A stretch of 44,592 nt of DNA from Condylostoma magnum (GCA_920105805.1 CAKKTI010000015.1:75435-120026), one strand, 5' to 3'; counted from the first letter of the stretch, positions 21,974-34,500 are shown. Notes: a model not told the origin generated them from the letters alone. Translations and numbers: made by a program.

Positions 21974-22828
21974 ATGTTTATTGCTATTCTACTTTCCTTT
22001 GCCAGCTGTAGAACTTTTCACTTTATTCCAATTCTGCATAGCAATGACCCGGTAAATTTTGAAACTATCCTCGACTACTTTGATGACTTTAAATTTACTA
22101 TAACAACATCACAATTACTAGAATCATATAATAATAGTACAAATGCTACCAAAACAGCAGCTTAGAATCTAATACAAGAAGGTAAACTATAATTTGCAGT
22201 AAAAGAATCTTAAAATTACGACTTGCCATTCCAATAAACTTAATGAATTCACAATGAAGGGCACTAAGACATATTTCAGGAAGATTAAGACCTTTTGAAC
22301 AACAAACTAATAATTTTTGATGAATGGTAAGAAGACTTAACATACTAAGACTTTCACGTTTCTAAACAATCCAAGCGTGTTTAAATCTTTGTATCAGCAG
22401 TTTAAAGATACAAAAAAATAATGATTGCAGATTAAGACAGCTGCTGGTTAAANNNNNNNNNNNNNNNNNNNNNNNNNNNNNNNNNNNNNNNNNNNNNNNN
22501 NNNNNNNNNNNNNNNNNNNNNNNNNNNNNNNNNNNNNNNNNNNNNNNNNNNNATATATGAAAGTATTCAATAGAAATTATAGGAAAATGAGTAAATAGAA
22601 GAGTTTGAGGAATTTGAGGAAGAAGTAGAATAAAATGTAGTCTAAGCAATCCAACCGGATGATTTAAAACAAATCTTTTAGGAACAGTCAAATCAATAAT
22701 TTCTCCCAAAACGCTATGCTACTCCAGACGAGATTCAAAGATTAATGTACTCTGTGATCCTAACATTAAGCATAATATCCGCTATTTTTATAGGCCTATA
22801 CTTCAGATCAAAAAAACGTAAAGATTAG
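21974..22828 (+). CDS. type I membrane protein, interrupted by assembly gap
   Basis: Starts with a cleavable-type signal peptide (MFIAILLSFASC). A polar, Gln/Asp-rich lumenal region follows, with one NNST N-glycosylation-type site. After the gap comes an acidic stretch, then a single membrane span (MYSVILTLSIISAIFIGLYF) and a short basic tail SKKRKD, the topology of a secretory-pathway type I protein. A tail with Lys near the end could act in retrieval. The 100 N at 22453-22552 is a placeholder; the frame happens to agree on both sides, but the true missing length is unknown. Ends at tandem TAG TAA (22826-22831), 7 nt from the convergent gene. Family not recognised. Confidence 0.7.
22453..22552. 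other. assembly gap of 100 N
   Basis: Exactly 100 N inside the type I membrane protein gene: a conventional unknown-length gap. Confidence 0.99.
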
Positions 22829-22835
22829 TAAACAT

Positions 22836-24386
22836 TCACCTTCTCTTTCCCTTCTTCCTCTTTTTTCCCTTCCTTTTTCCCTTCTTTTTTCCTTTTTTCC
22901 CTTCCGGATCTCTTAACAACAGTCCATACCCAGGAGTTGGCAGAAAAGCTCCACTTAATTAGTCCTATGAGAGATCAAACGGAGTTACAAGTGCATTTTA
23001 TATAGTAGAAATAGAACATGCCACGCTATACTTAGCAAGTCTTCCTTTAATATCACTTAATTCCTTAACTTATGCATTTCTTTCCTCAGTACTCTGAACC
23101 AATGGCCCCATTCCTCTATAATTTGCCGAAAAGGGTCTTTGGTTTGTCCCTGCTGTACGAGGTTTGTACTCTGAGTGAGGTCTTGGAAGGTTAAAATTGT
23201 TATTATTATATACTGAGACACTATTCACTTTTGGCTTTACATCATCAGGATCATTCTCCTCAGTTTCTATAATATCCCTATTAAATTTCCTTATAGACTC
23301 GATTCTCTACTGCTTCAACTACTAGGTCTCAGGGTATGGTTAAATAGGGGGCAAAGCAGCCATCTTGTTTTCCTCCACACTCTCCTCCTCATCTCATATA
23401 ACAGGCTGAGATAAGTCAATGATCTTCTTGTGCAGTGCAGAAACATGTGCAGTCTGGGGCCTTGAAGGTTAGAATCCTCTTTATTCGAATTTACTGGCAA
23501 AACTAGTTCCTTCTACTTTTCTGAGAAACTCTTCTTCTTTCCGGGACTTAGATTTAGTCCAGGTAAATATTTTTTATATCCCCTCAATTGACTCCTAGCG
23601 ATTTTATGAGTCTGCTTGTCTTAGTTTTAAGTATCTTTCCTCCATACGCTGCTCCGCTCGGGTGTCTAGGGGCTGGTAGGTGACGTAGCTGTTGCTTCAG
23701 GATATGGGAGGTTTGGGTATGGGGGCTCCTACACCCGTGAAAGCATTTTTGGATACGGGCTTTACGGCGCTTACTGGCCTGGACATGTTGCGTATTGTAA
23801 AAGTTTAAGCTGTTGAAGGACGCCCTGTACGCGCTGTGCTTGCTGATTGAATTCTTTTAGAGTTCTAGTTTAATTTACGTAAATCATTGTCAAAGTTTTC
23901 GAAATCAGATGAGTCGTCTATTGTTTTTTCTAATTATTACTCCAAATGCACCTCTGATGTTGCATTCTTAACAGTTTTCCCTATTTTGTTGTAATACCAG
24001 CTATAAACATTATTCAATACACTTTATTACACCTTTCTATTAGTTGTGAAAATTACTTCGTTTAAGAGACTATGAAGTGAAGAATATAAAACGCGTTATC
24101 ATTCACTTGACTAGTTTGGATGTAATTTGATATTACTGTTTCTAGCTTAAGCGTAATACAAGCTAAGTTTTTGTTTAAGTTCTCTAAATCTTATATTGTT
24201 GTCTAAAAATATACTAGTAAGGTTTTTAGTTTCATCGATTTCTTAGGAGTCTAAGTCCTCCTATTGAGGGATGGTAAAGTCATAATCAGCTTTATCAATT
24301 ATATTATGCGCAATTATGTCTTCAAATGGCTCTTCTACTATAGTAACTTCTTTATTATCTAGCCTTTCTAAAGATTCCTCTTCCAT
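22836..24386 (-). CDS. unknown protein with Lys/Gly-rich C-terminal tail
   Basis: About 516 residues. Acidic N-terminus (MEEESLERLDNKEV), a helical segment, then long basic, Ser/Pro-rich regions with repeated SRPxTA-like motifs (RPSTAQ, RPVSA, RPQTAH, RPHSEY, RPFSA). Such motifs are common in ciliary and centriolar proteins of ciliates, which makes a ciliary role a reasonable guess only. The last 20 residues are almost entirely Lys, Gly and Arg; on the plus strand this appears as the pyrimidine tract at about 22839-22905. Stop TGA 22838-22836, 7 nt from the convergent membrane-protein gene. A TGA in the SWSNSY block reads as Trp. Confidence 0.7.
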
Positions 24387-24681
24387 TTCAAATAAAATTT
24401 ATTTTAAATGTTTTTAAGCCGCTTAAGTTATATGATTAATTGAATTTAATAGTAATGTTTTATGTAGAGAGCGAAGGATTAGTTTATAAGTGTTTAGAAA
24501 AGTTATTTAGTAAAAGCAATTTAGTTAGAAATATCATTTTATTAGTTGGAAATTATCATTATTTTTTTCCAATAAAGTATATGGTAGGTATAATTTAAAA
24601 GCCCTTTAAGCTATATATAGATCTAATATGCTTAATTAAACTAGAAAACAGAAATATACTAACATAGTTTTTTCGTTAAAA

Positions 24682-25869
24682 ATGAAGTTTTTGCTTATTA
24701 TAACAGTAGCTTTGTCTAATAATCTCTAAGATTATAACGATTTACTATTCTAAAACAAAAAGTATTATTTAGATCTTATCAAGGAATACTCTAGCGATAG
24801 TCTTATCAACTAGAATATATAATAATAGATAAGAATCAAAGAATCAATAATACAAAACTATATTGATATCTATTAAAAGGAAGAGAACTATTTTGTTTAG
24901 TAAAATATACTAAAAGGAATACAAGATTAACTATAGGAATATGATCTCCTACTTCAAATACTAAGTACAGATTAAAACGAGAAAATCAAATAATCAATAG
25001 AAAAATTGTAAAGGGTCACATAAGAATAAAATCATAACATAGAAAGTATTATAGAGTAGATTTCATTTGATTACATACTGTAAACTAAATTTGAACAATA
25101 AAAATATAACGAACTTTTAATATCTGAGGTATTAGCTTAACTAAGCAAAAGTAAAATTTAAAAGTAAATTTGAGATTAAAAGCTAACACAATAAAGCTAT
25201 TAGATAAAAAGATAATAGTAAAAATTTGACTCTAATTTAAATAAATTTTAGTAACACTACAAATAATTAAGCTAAGATTACACTTACAAAGGAAACAATA
25301 GATATTATAGTAAATAGATTGATGAGAAAGATGAATAAATAAGTGCTGAAATTGAGAAACTATCAAATCTTAGCAAATCTGAAAATACTCTAAATATAAC
25401 ATACCAAAAAAGTCAGATAAAACAGTTGCATAAAATAATATAACTCAAGTATCTTTAATTAAACCAGTTGGAGTAAATCAAATAAAAGTTTAGCTATCTA
25501 TAATCATCATCAGACTTAAAGGATGATTTGTTAATATAAACCAGTAAAGATACTCTTTAGGATCTTCTGCATATTCAATCCAACCAACTCTAATCAGCAA
25601 GTTAAGATGACAGAGAATGCTAATTTAAACTAGAAGAAATTAAACTATAACATGAGTAACTAGAAACTTAAAAGTAGTAAATAAAAAAATAAATAGAGGC
25701 TTAAAATATATAAGCTGAAGCATAATAATTATAATAGAACAGCAATCTTTAAAATAAATCAATATACCGTTAAAATTTACTGTAAAAAATAGAAGAATTA
25801 CAAAAATAAATCAAGTAATAATAGTAAAACATACATGAAAAAGAAGGCTCCTTATTAAATTGTAGTTAA
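24682..25869 (+). CDS. secreted or lumenal coiled-coil protein
   Basis: About 395 residues. The N-terminus MKFLLIITVALSNN is a likely signal peptide, and the rest is Gln/Lys/Ile-rich coiled coil with very dense TAA/TAG Gln codons, ending NCS at TAA 25867-25869. The combination of signal peptide and long coiled coil resembles extrusome or cortical-matrix proteins of ciliates, but no family is recognised. It stops 4 nt before the end of the convergent gene. Confidence 0.6.
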
Positions 25870-25873
25870 ATAA

Positions 25874-26335
25874 TCAATCATTATCTATAGAACTGTCTCT
25901 ACTTTCTTCATTTACAATTGAAAATCTCATTTTATCATCAGGATGCTCTATAATAAGCTAGTCGATCATTTATCCTTAATTATTCCTTACATGCTTTTGA
26001 ACAGAACTTACTCTTTCTCTTATTTATAAAACTCTATGATATGTTTTAGTACTACCTGCAATGCATATAGATAACGGATACTCAGAGGACTTCAACGGGG
26101 TTGTTTATCTTCTTTATTTAACTGAACGAGAGTATTTTTAACGAATGTATGTACTTTAAACTCTTTATTATTATTTTATGCGTCACGGTATTCTTGGCTT
26201 GTAATTCTAATAATTTGGAGAACGAGTACTTGCACCTTAATTTGGCCTAAACTTTAGATATTCTTAACTTATATATTTTCCTCGTCTTTTTTAAATTGCA
26301 GGTAGGAGTGAATGCTTTTAAAGTTATAATTGCAT
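25874..26335 (-). CDS. small basic protein, unknown
   Basis: About 153 residues: Gln/Arg/Tyr-rich and likely disordered N-terminus (PNYQNYKPRIPWRIKQQQR), then a helical end with heptad-like character (VLQIRERVSSVQKHVRNNQ) and an acidic finish at TGA 25876-25874. The last 60 residues are convincingly coding. The start (ATG 26335) is less certain, because another minus frame is also Met-initiated and open in the 5' part. Confidence 0.5.
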
Positions 26336-27752
26336 AATTATAACATGGAATAAAATTCATATTAGGATTATGGTGTTTTGGAAGATTACTTTTTATGGTT
26401 TTAGATAACCTAGTTGTTATTGAGATCACTTTAAATAATGTGCATTAATATACTAGTTGAGTAAATTTTAAGGAATATAAGTAATCATTTAATGCGATAA
26501 GTTTTATTAATTTATTTACAGTTTTTATTGATTAAAACAAATCTGTTTACAATGAGATTTAAAAATGGGTATTGATTAATATTGGAGGGCTTTTTGAAGT
26601 TTAAAATGTTGGTGTAAAGGAATAAAGACACCATACTTCATTTTCAGATAGCCAGAATAATTCAAATGGGGTAGATTTTAAATATGGTGGAATGAAAAGT
26701 TGCTTAATATGCTACTTAAAATAAATATTGATATGTATTAATCGGGCAGATGTATATAAAATAAGATTATGTTCTGAATCAAGTTGTCTTAAAATACTAA
26801 AATAAATTAACTTAATGTATAGTCAAATCCTTGATCATTTAAAGAAGGTCGTAGAATGGGTTGAGAATGCTTATAATGGACAGTAATTGGAAGTAACTAT
26901 TTTCATTACATACTACACCCTTTAACTACTGCAAAAGGATATAAATCTGCCCATATTTTTATATAATATTGAAGTAAGTAAGCATCATCAATTATTAGTT
27001 TTGTTAATACTGGTATCCATTTCACCCCTTATTTGATTAGGCTTTAAAGAAATAATAGAAAATTGGCATTACTTCATTTGATTTACCTTCTAAATATTCA
27101 TAGATTGTCAATAAATTCTCAGTTAGATAAGGTTTAGATCAAAAGTACTTGTTATGTTTTTATCTGTATTTATCATAAGGTTAAAATAACTTTAGGTAAT
27201 TTTGGCTCTAAAGGACTAATATTACTCCTTAGGACAATTGGCTATAATTAGGGTGGGCTCTTTCTTAACCAACATTCTAGACTTTTTTGATATATAACTA
27301 TTATGTGATCTATTATTCATGCAAGTTACTTTCTTTATATACAGAACTAACTTTGTTATATTTATTCCACTCGCAAAATGTTGTATTTGAAATTAAGATA
27401 TCGATATTAGTTCTTTATTTACTTTAAATTAATTAGTACCACTTAAATAATCTATCTACAAAGCATGATTTTGAATATTATTCAATACTTGATTAACTAT
27501 TAATATATATAAAAGGGAATCTTTATTTCATATATAAATTATGAAATAGCTGAATTTTGAAGTTTTAGACTTAATAATTACAAAATTCTTAAATCCATTG
27601 TTTACTAATTATCCATCAACTTTCGAATATTTCTTAACCCCAATTCTATTGTAATAATACTCAACTAAATAGACATAATTAAAGCAATCGAAATACTTAT
27701 AAAGCCTACTAACAAAATCAATTGTAATAACATTTTAAATTTTCTAATATAT
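26336..27752. other. unassigned stretch, about 1.4 kb
   Basis: No confident gene. A minus-strand frame across about 26600-27130 has partly protein-like composition (WADLYPFAVVKGCSM), and a plus frame begins MYSQILDHLKKVVEWVENAY at 26815. They conflict with each other and match no family I know. The part 27528-27752 would belong to the TerD-like gene if its TAG is read as Gln. Confidence 0.4.
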
Positions 27753-29063
27753 CTAATCCTCATCACCTTCAATTTCTACATCTCCTTCTTCTTCTTCATT
27801 ATTTTCCTCTTGTGGTTTAGGCGCTTCTTCTACAGTAATTTCCATCATATTTCTAGCCCTCAACAATTATTCAGGCTCAACCAAATCCTTTCCTCTGATC
27901 TTAACAACAATTGGCTCCTCAAACGAATTTATTAAATCCTCGTCAATTTTCTACTTAAAAGTTTCATACAAGTTTTCAATATTCTACTGTTTAATGTTTT
28001 GTATCATATACGGCCCAAAAGTTTTTGTAGGATATCCTTAGTAAAGTGGCTTATATTCTGACATTTTAGCCGGTTAACTTGGTCTTTTCTCTCCCCTTCC
28101 CTTCTTCTTTCTCTTTTTAGTTTGTTTTGAGTCTAATTAATCAATTTTTTACTTATATTCAACCTCTTCTTTCTTTTTCCTTACTCTATACTCAATAAGG
28201 TCAGTAGTGAATTTTTCTATATACTCAGCTACACTTTACAATACGTTTTGAAGCATTTAGCAAGCATCTTCACTACGTTTATTAATAGGCAGGTTGTAAA
28301 TTTCCATAAGTCAATTCTGATCATTATTAGGCATTTCAATTTCAGGATCTTAATCTAAACTTTCAATTTTAACATTTAATGACCTTGGATTCAGCTCTTA
28401 CTTATATATCCTATAAGCTAGGTACAAAGGAGGGATAGTTCCCTCATCATCATTTTCTCCAAACTCTTCTCCCTTTATTCTTCCTACGTTTATATCCTGA
28501 CTGGTAATAAAATCACTAATTCTATATCTAGCAAAGGGAAATTCATCTGTCTATCTTTGCGTCTTTGCTAATATGAAAATATTAGACACTTATTAAGGTA
28601 ACTGGTTCAAATTGATTACGATTTTTTCATCATCTGATACTTTTTACACCATGTCTCTGCAATTTCCCATAATTTTTACACCTTTGAGTTAACAATCAGT
28701 ATTTACATCAACTTGTTCTATCAAGTTCCCTTGATTATCAGTAAAAACACACCAAAACCCGTACTTCCTTCTATCTTTAACAGTATCAAAGAAAGGGTTG
28801 TTAGCAACTGCAAATGCTAGTTTTGTCAGATTGTCTAATAAAATAGTGCAAAACCTAGCTTCAGGTGCTTATATAATTTAACTTTCTTCTCCGTTTTCAA
28901 TGACTGACTACGACCTATTGCCTTCTTCCCTAGGTGTTTTAGGCGATTAATCCTCTAGTAGTTCCTAATCAGCCTCACTTACCTCATACTCCTCGTTATT
29001 AATAGCCTTAATAATTCTATCAGTAAACTCAGACACAGGTGAGTATCTAGGATTGAAATTCAT
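27753..29063 (-). CDS. TerD-like domain protein
   Basis: About 436 residues. The middle resembles the calcium-binding beta-sandwich TerD fold: FWCVFTDNQGNLIEQVDV, then SDDEKIVINLNQLPQQVSN (compare the family's GDDExIxVDLxxVPxxV), IFILAKT, FARYRISDF and YLAYRIYKQ. A Lys/Arg tract (KKRKKKGRGEKR) and an acidic tail (NEEEEGDVEIEGDED) follow. TerD domains bind Ca2+ and act in bacterial stress systems; the role in a ciliate is unknown. The stop is taken as TAG 27755-27753 after the acidic tail; otherwise it runs to TGA 27530-27528. It lies in the same frame as the upstream RSP3 gene, so one fused protein is possible. Confidence 0.6.
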
Positions 29064-29117
29064 AATTCTAATAAATCTAGACTATTCTCCATAGTTACAG
29101 TTTTTAATAAGGTTTTT

Positions 29118-30107
29118 CTATGCTTTTTTCTTATATTAGGCTATTAGCTCCGATCTGCTCCCTACTAAACTCGCAGCTGCTTATTAAATCAACTCATCAA
29201 ATATACGTTTTCTATCATTCTTGTCCTACGCCAGCTTCACAGTGTTTTCAAATACAGTATTCATATACCCATAATGCAGTTGATGTCCAAACAACTCCGG
29301 TGATATATTAAGTATACTTAACTCTTACAGCCCATTAGGAACTAGCTTTCTTAAATAATTCTTAGCAAGATTCAAAACCTAGAACTTCCTCACCAATTAC
29401 TCCCTTCTTGCATATAAATCCCTAGCCCTACTGACCTCACTCTGCTTATTTTAAATCCTTTCAATCTCCGCTTGCACCTCCTTCTCCCATTCCTCTTTTT
29501 CCTACTATTTCCTTTCTGAATTTTGCACAGTATACAACCTCATCCCCTCCAGCTCCGTCTCCTCCTCCACCTCCAACGCTGCTTACTCCAACGTCTTCCA
29601 TACAATCACATGCAAGATCGGCCTTACCTCAGCATTAAAGGAAAACAAGTCTCCGTCTCATATCTACGTATCAATATCAATCCCAGTTTTCTAGGGAACA
29701 TACGGAGGCGTGGGTGGCCTTTTATTAAACTTATCAGTTTAAATCTCAACAGACTACACCTCTGCCTGTTGGTCGTTTTGGTCAGTTAGGAAATAAGACA
29801 AGTCTACTTCTATTCTAGGAGGTGCAGCTGGACGTATATCATAAGGAGTTTGCTTAACCTTACTACTTCTAAATGCATCCAATTGCTCAGCTATCATTTT
29901 TCTCTGCATTTCTATCCTTTTGTTCTCTAGTTCAATTTTCTCACGTTCTTATGGAGTGGCGGTTTTAAGTTTAGACTGACTTAGAGTGTCCCCTCGGTAT
30001 ATTCGGGCATCAGATATCAAGTTTCCCTGGGGTTTTGACTCCTCGTTGAATTTTTGACTGCGGTTGGAAACCACCCTTGGCTCAGATGTAAAAGAGTAAG
30101 ATGCCAT
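29118..30107 (-). CDS. RSPH3: radial spoke protein 3
   Basis: Core stalk protein of axonemal radial spokes; a PKA-anchoring subunit that dimerises and docks spokes to doublet microtubules. Signatures: NLISDARIYRGDT near the start, the diagnostic RPPTPPYVPQKTGIDIDTQI, DGDLFSFNAEVRPILHVIVW and TLEQAALEVEEETEL (the amphipathic anchoring region), then a coiled coil and the QQAAASLVGSRSEL segment. TGA within TQIWDGDLF reads as Trp where other RSP3 have a variable residue. It is taken to stop at TAG 29120-29118 (329 residues), followed by a 54-nt AT-rich spacer and a new ATG. However, a TAA-Gln lies only 5 codons upstream, unlike most gene ends here, so read-through into the TerD-like part stays open. 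Divergent from ZC3H15, 54 bp apart. Confidence 0.9.
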
Positions 30108-30161
30108 TTAAGTTTTTCTCTGATTTTAGTACTAAAATGTGTTCCACAAATTGTAATAAAA

Positions 30162-31175
30162 ATGCCCCCGAAAAATAAGGGAAAACAGCCTTAGGCGAAT
30201 CGTAAGACTGAGGAGAAGAAGAAGCAGAAGATTATTGAAGATAAGACGTTTGGGTTGAAGAATAAGAAAAAGAGTGTTGCTGTACAGAAGTATATAAAAG
30301 GAGTGACTTAGCAAGTACAAGGAAACAACAAAAGTGAGTTATTGAAGATACAGCAGCAGTAGAAGCAGAAGGAGGAGAAGAAGAAGCAAGCTGCTAACTA
30401 AGCGTTACTTAATACTCTTTTTAAGACTGTTAATTCTATTCCGAAGGAAGAAAATAAGCAAAAGGCTGGAGTTTGCCCTTAGTATAAGTTAGGGGCATGT
30501 AGTAAAGGGGAAACTTGTCCGTATTCACATGATTTGTCGAATGAGCCAGAGGAAAGTAATAAAAGAGACTTGTTCTCAGATCCCAGAGATACCAGGACTG
30601 ATATCACCTGTAGATTTTTCATCAGAGCCGTACACAGTAACCAAATGGGGTGGTTCTGAAAGTGTCCTAATGGTGATAACTGTATTTATAGGCATGCTTT
30701 GCCGCCTGGGTATAATGTTCCTAAGCCTGGAGAACAAGTCGAGCTAATGGAGGATGAGGACATACCGCTAGAGGAATAGATTGAATAAGAAAGGGCTAAT
30801 TTAGACTCTACTCAAGGCACTCCCGTTACCCTTGAAATCTTTTTGAAGTGGAAGGAAGATAAAAAGATTCATAAGGAATAGGAAGAAGAACGGAAGAGGT
30901 AAGAAGAGGAAAAGAAATCAGGGAATAGAGGACTGGGAGCTCTGAGTGGAAAGGCTATGTTTACTTTCGATCCTACTTTATTTGTGGATGATGATGAAGC
31001 TTGTGATGAGTATGAAAGAAGTGAAGAGGAAGAAAACAATGAGGAAAGAGATGAGCCTGTTAGGAAAATTTTATCAGAAACATAAGAGAATCAAGAAGAG
31101 GAAAAACAAGAAGAGTAAGAAGAGATAAAAATTGATATAATGGAAGGACAGGCTGATATAGGAGATAGTAATTGA
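30162..31175 (+). CDS. ZC3H15: zinc finger CCCH protein ZC3H15 / DFRP1 (Tma46)
   Basis: Partner that stabilises the translational GTPase DRG1 and associates with ribosomes. About 337 residues. Basic N-terminus (MPPKNKGKQPQANRKTEEKK), first CCCH finger CPQYKLGACSKGETCPYSH at about residue 105, second CCCH finger beginning CRFFIRAVHSN with the diagnostic GWFWKCPNGDNCIYRH and ALPPGY, then the DRG-binding region and an acidic, Glu-rich tail. The second Trp of GWFW is TGA 30657-30659, at an invariant Trp of the family. TAA/TAG encode Gln elsewhere. Ends at TGA 31173-31175. Confidence 0.95.
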
Positions 31176-31598
31176 TTGAAGTTATAAACTTTATTAAGTA
31201 TGTAATAGGGTTTTGGATTATTTGATGTTATCGAATCTTATATGTTATAAAACGTTAAGATTTGTCTAAATAAGTGAATACTGATCTATTTTCTTTAAAA
31301 TCCTCTTCACGTATTTACCTCTTTTTATAATACACTATCATCATACTATCATAATTTACTTATTATTATCCTTTAAAGCTAATAAACTACTTTTCTAGAT
31401 TGTAAAAGATACCAAATATATCTAAAAGAATGCAAATTTAATAAGTATGTTAAAGATTCTTCTACAAATACATAATATAAAAATAAAATACCTTATTAAA
31501 CTCCCCCAAATTAAGAATAAATTACATTATTACATATAATAGGCTTCAATAAAAATGTAGATAAATTCATATCTAAAACAACTAAAAAAGTAACTAAA
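31176..31598. other. intergenic between convergent genes, 423 bp
   Basis: Extremely AT-rich. Unusually long for a convergent pair in this window, where others are 4-9 nt apart or overlap. No gene, RNA or repeat seen. Confidence 0.5.
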
Positions 31599-34500
31599 CT
31601 AATCATTCATAATAAAATCGTGTTCATTGAACAACTTTCTGATCTACTTCATATAATCTTTATAATCATCCTATTCTGTAAGAATCTAATTTCTTGCTTC
31701 ATTATACGGCTCTAAACTTTATCTACCAGCAGCATATCTTAGCAAATGATCAATTAATACAGATTTAGGCATTACTAGCATAGCTTCTGAACGCCAAAAA
31801 ATAATTATGGTCATCATAATTGTACTAATGCAGGCTATTACACACACAATTATGAATCCTATGAAGTAAGTTTCATCTTCTAAATACTATGAGAGATGCA
31901 AGATTACAGCAAGAAATACAGTTATCATAGCTGAAGCTGATTGAATTAGCCTAATTCTTTTATCATTATAGGTTCTCATAGTTAAGCTTACCATAAATTG
32001 CACAGCAAGTAATCCTATGCAAATCAGTTATTATATTCTATAGCTATAAATGAAGATCTAAGTAGCTAAAATGTAAATCAACTTAAAAACAACCTTTTCA
32101 AGTATAAAGCTTTGAGTCATGTACAAACTCCTTACATAAAACTTAAATCTATGATGATTGAAAATACAATGCAGAGTTGATGGTACATATACAGTAAATG
32201 CCACAATGCTGAATGAAAAGTAAATTATATGCTCACTTTACCAGCAGGGAATGTCACAGTTTAAATGCATATTTATTTCGTTTTCTGTTTAACCTTCATA
32301 GCAATAAAATGGACTTAGAATCATTCTAACTGCAGGTATGAAAAGAATATTGCATCCTAATGGTAAAAGACTCTCTCCAATTCTAGCTATTGGATATAAT
32401 TTAGCTATTCTTTTAGATATATAAGCATAGCATAGTAAATAGCAGATCGCTCATAGTATTGTAAGGACTTCCGTTGTAATAATTGCAACTCTATAAGTTG
32501 TACGTACTAAAGAATGATCTGGACTAAATTGGAATCCAAGAGTTGCCATTGCTAAGCTTAAATAAGAATAAATGTGCTCGTATTTGAATCCAGCTGAGAT
32601 GTATTAAATAGACTCAGCTAGCATTGCTAGAATCAGCATGAGATCTTACCATAAATACAAGGTTTTTCTTTGTATATCCTCTATATTCTTTTTAATAGTT
32701 ATGAGAAATAATACAATAGTTATTATGATTGATATGATTATTACCATGGATATAAGTCCAAATGATAAGTTCTATCCCTCTTCTACATCTCCTTCGGACC
32801 TATAATAACAGCTATGGGATGTATCAATAATAGCAGTTGGAATTTCTGTACTACCTGTGATTCAAACATGCTGAAATTCCTGATTGTATTAAAAAAGACG
32901 GGAGTTGAATATAGAAAACTCGAAAAACAGTCTTCGTTTATACTTATCCCCATCATACATAATACTATTAAATTTGATAGTTGGATCATAAAGAGCATTA
33001 TCATTTTACTAGATTCTCAGCCTTGTTGTGCATCCTTCAATAGGAATAGCACTCATAATATCTCTTAGTATGTAGGGATTCTCATAATCTAATCCTCTCA
33101 TTAAAGCATGATCTAAGCTATTTACTAACATAATCAATGCATCTGCCATAAGGGATTGCCATGCAGGAGCATCATTCAGTTATTCAAAAACAGCTTCTTT
33201 TATCCATGGTCCTTCTTATCCCTAATAGCTTTCTCTTGTTTGAGTTATAGTCCCTTAATAAAACTCTCTTAGATATTCATAACCTTCAGGAACATATGCA
33301 AATTCACTGAAGTCATCCCAGAATATATTAACAAACTTATTTTTGTATCCTCTTTTGTAGAATACACTTGGAAGATAATAAAGATGTGCAGATCTCATTA
33401 AGTAAAAGTAAATTCTTGACTTGCAATTTACATAGGAGTCAATAATATCTGGATATTTATCTTCATAGTCTTCTGGCGTAACAATCTATATATGAGAGTA
33501 ATCCGTATCTTTGTTTTCAATTACTACTCCGTGCTTTTCTATTGCTTCTACTTACTCAATAGTAATATCAATTAATATAGGATCTCGAAGAATTACTATC
33601 AAATTCCAATCATATCTTATCATAATTCTTCCAAGTAGATCTTATTTGTCGGTTAAGTCGGGATAAACTCCTGCATATAAAGGATATTTGGATCTATCTA
33701 TATAATTTTTAGTTCCATCAAAAGAGCACATAAACAAAACTTCGATTTCTAAGTCTTCAAATACCTAAAAAAGAGCAGGAAAGCCATTAATTCACCAATT
33801 ATAAACTCATGCTACCCCTAAGTCCCCACCTACGCTTTAGATACAGTTTTTGTAAGTTTCGTATGTACCAAATAAGACTCCACATCCTTCAGGATACTGG
33901 ATCTTTAGGTCAAAGAATTAAAGAATTTCATCAGAGTTGTTGTAATGATCGATTATTATATCATAAGTTATTGCTATCCATTCAGCGTAAAAGTCTATAG
34001 TTCCATCAGGCTCTGTTGGGTCTTTATTTCCTGTAATTTTTATCTAATATAGGTCATTATTTGGTACATCATAAGTGTTTCCTATAAAAACAATCTCTTT
34101 AGTTAGCACCATTTAGTTTTCTCCGTATTTTCCAACTTTTTCCCATCCATCTTCCTTTAAATTCCAAATATTGTACTTATCTTCCTATGTTGATACTTCT
34201 ATTCGTTTTACAAGTTCTGTTCTAATACAATCTATGAAAATCTCATTACATGTTTCAGCTGATAAAATATCACTTATCAGTTAATCAATAATCAAGAATT
34301 CGTCAAATCTTTATGTTTCTTAGGAATTCCATGGAAAACTAAGTTTCTGCTGTATACAAATAGAACCAATTTGATCTATTCTTGAGCAAGATTCATTCAC
34401 TACCAGAAAGAATTAGCCTACCTTATTCAGTTTTACTTTTTTAAGTTCCTCGCTTAAACTTTCACAGAGCAAAGTATTCGCCAGACAAATGACCTTTTTA

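Noticed and set aside
22839-22905. Pyrimidine microsatellite
   Set aside because: Explained as coding sequence for a Lys/Gly-rich tail on the minus strand.
26744-26952. Inverted repeat as ends of a small transposon (13 of 14 bases matching)
   Set aside because: Too short, no target duplication seen, and such matches are expected by chance in AT-rich DNA.
29523-29789. Plus-strand ORF within RSP3
   Set aside because: Antisense of the clearly identified RSP3 anchoring region.
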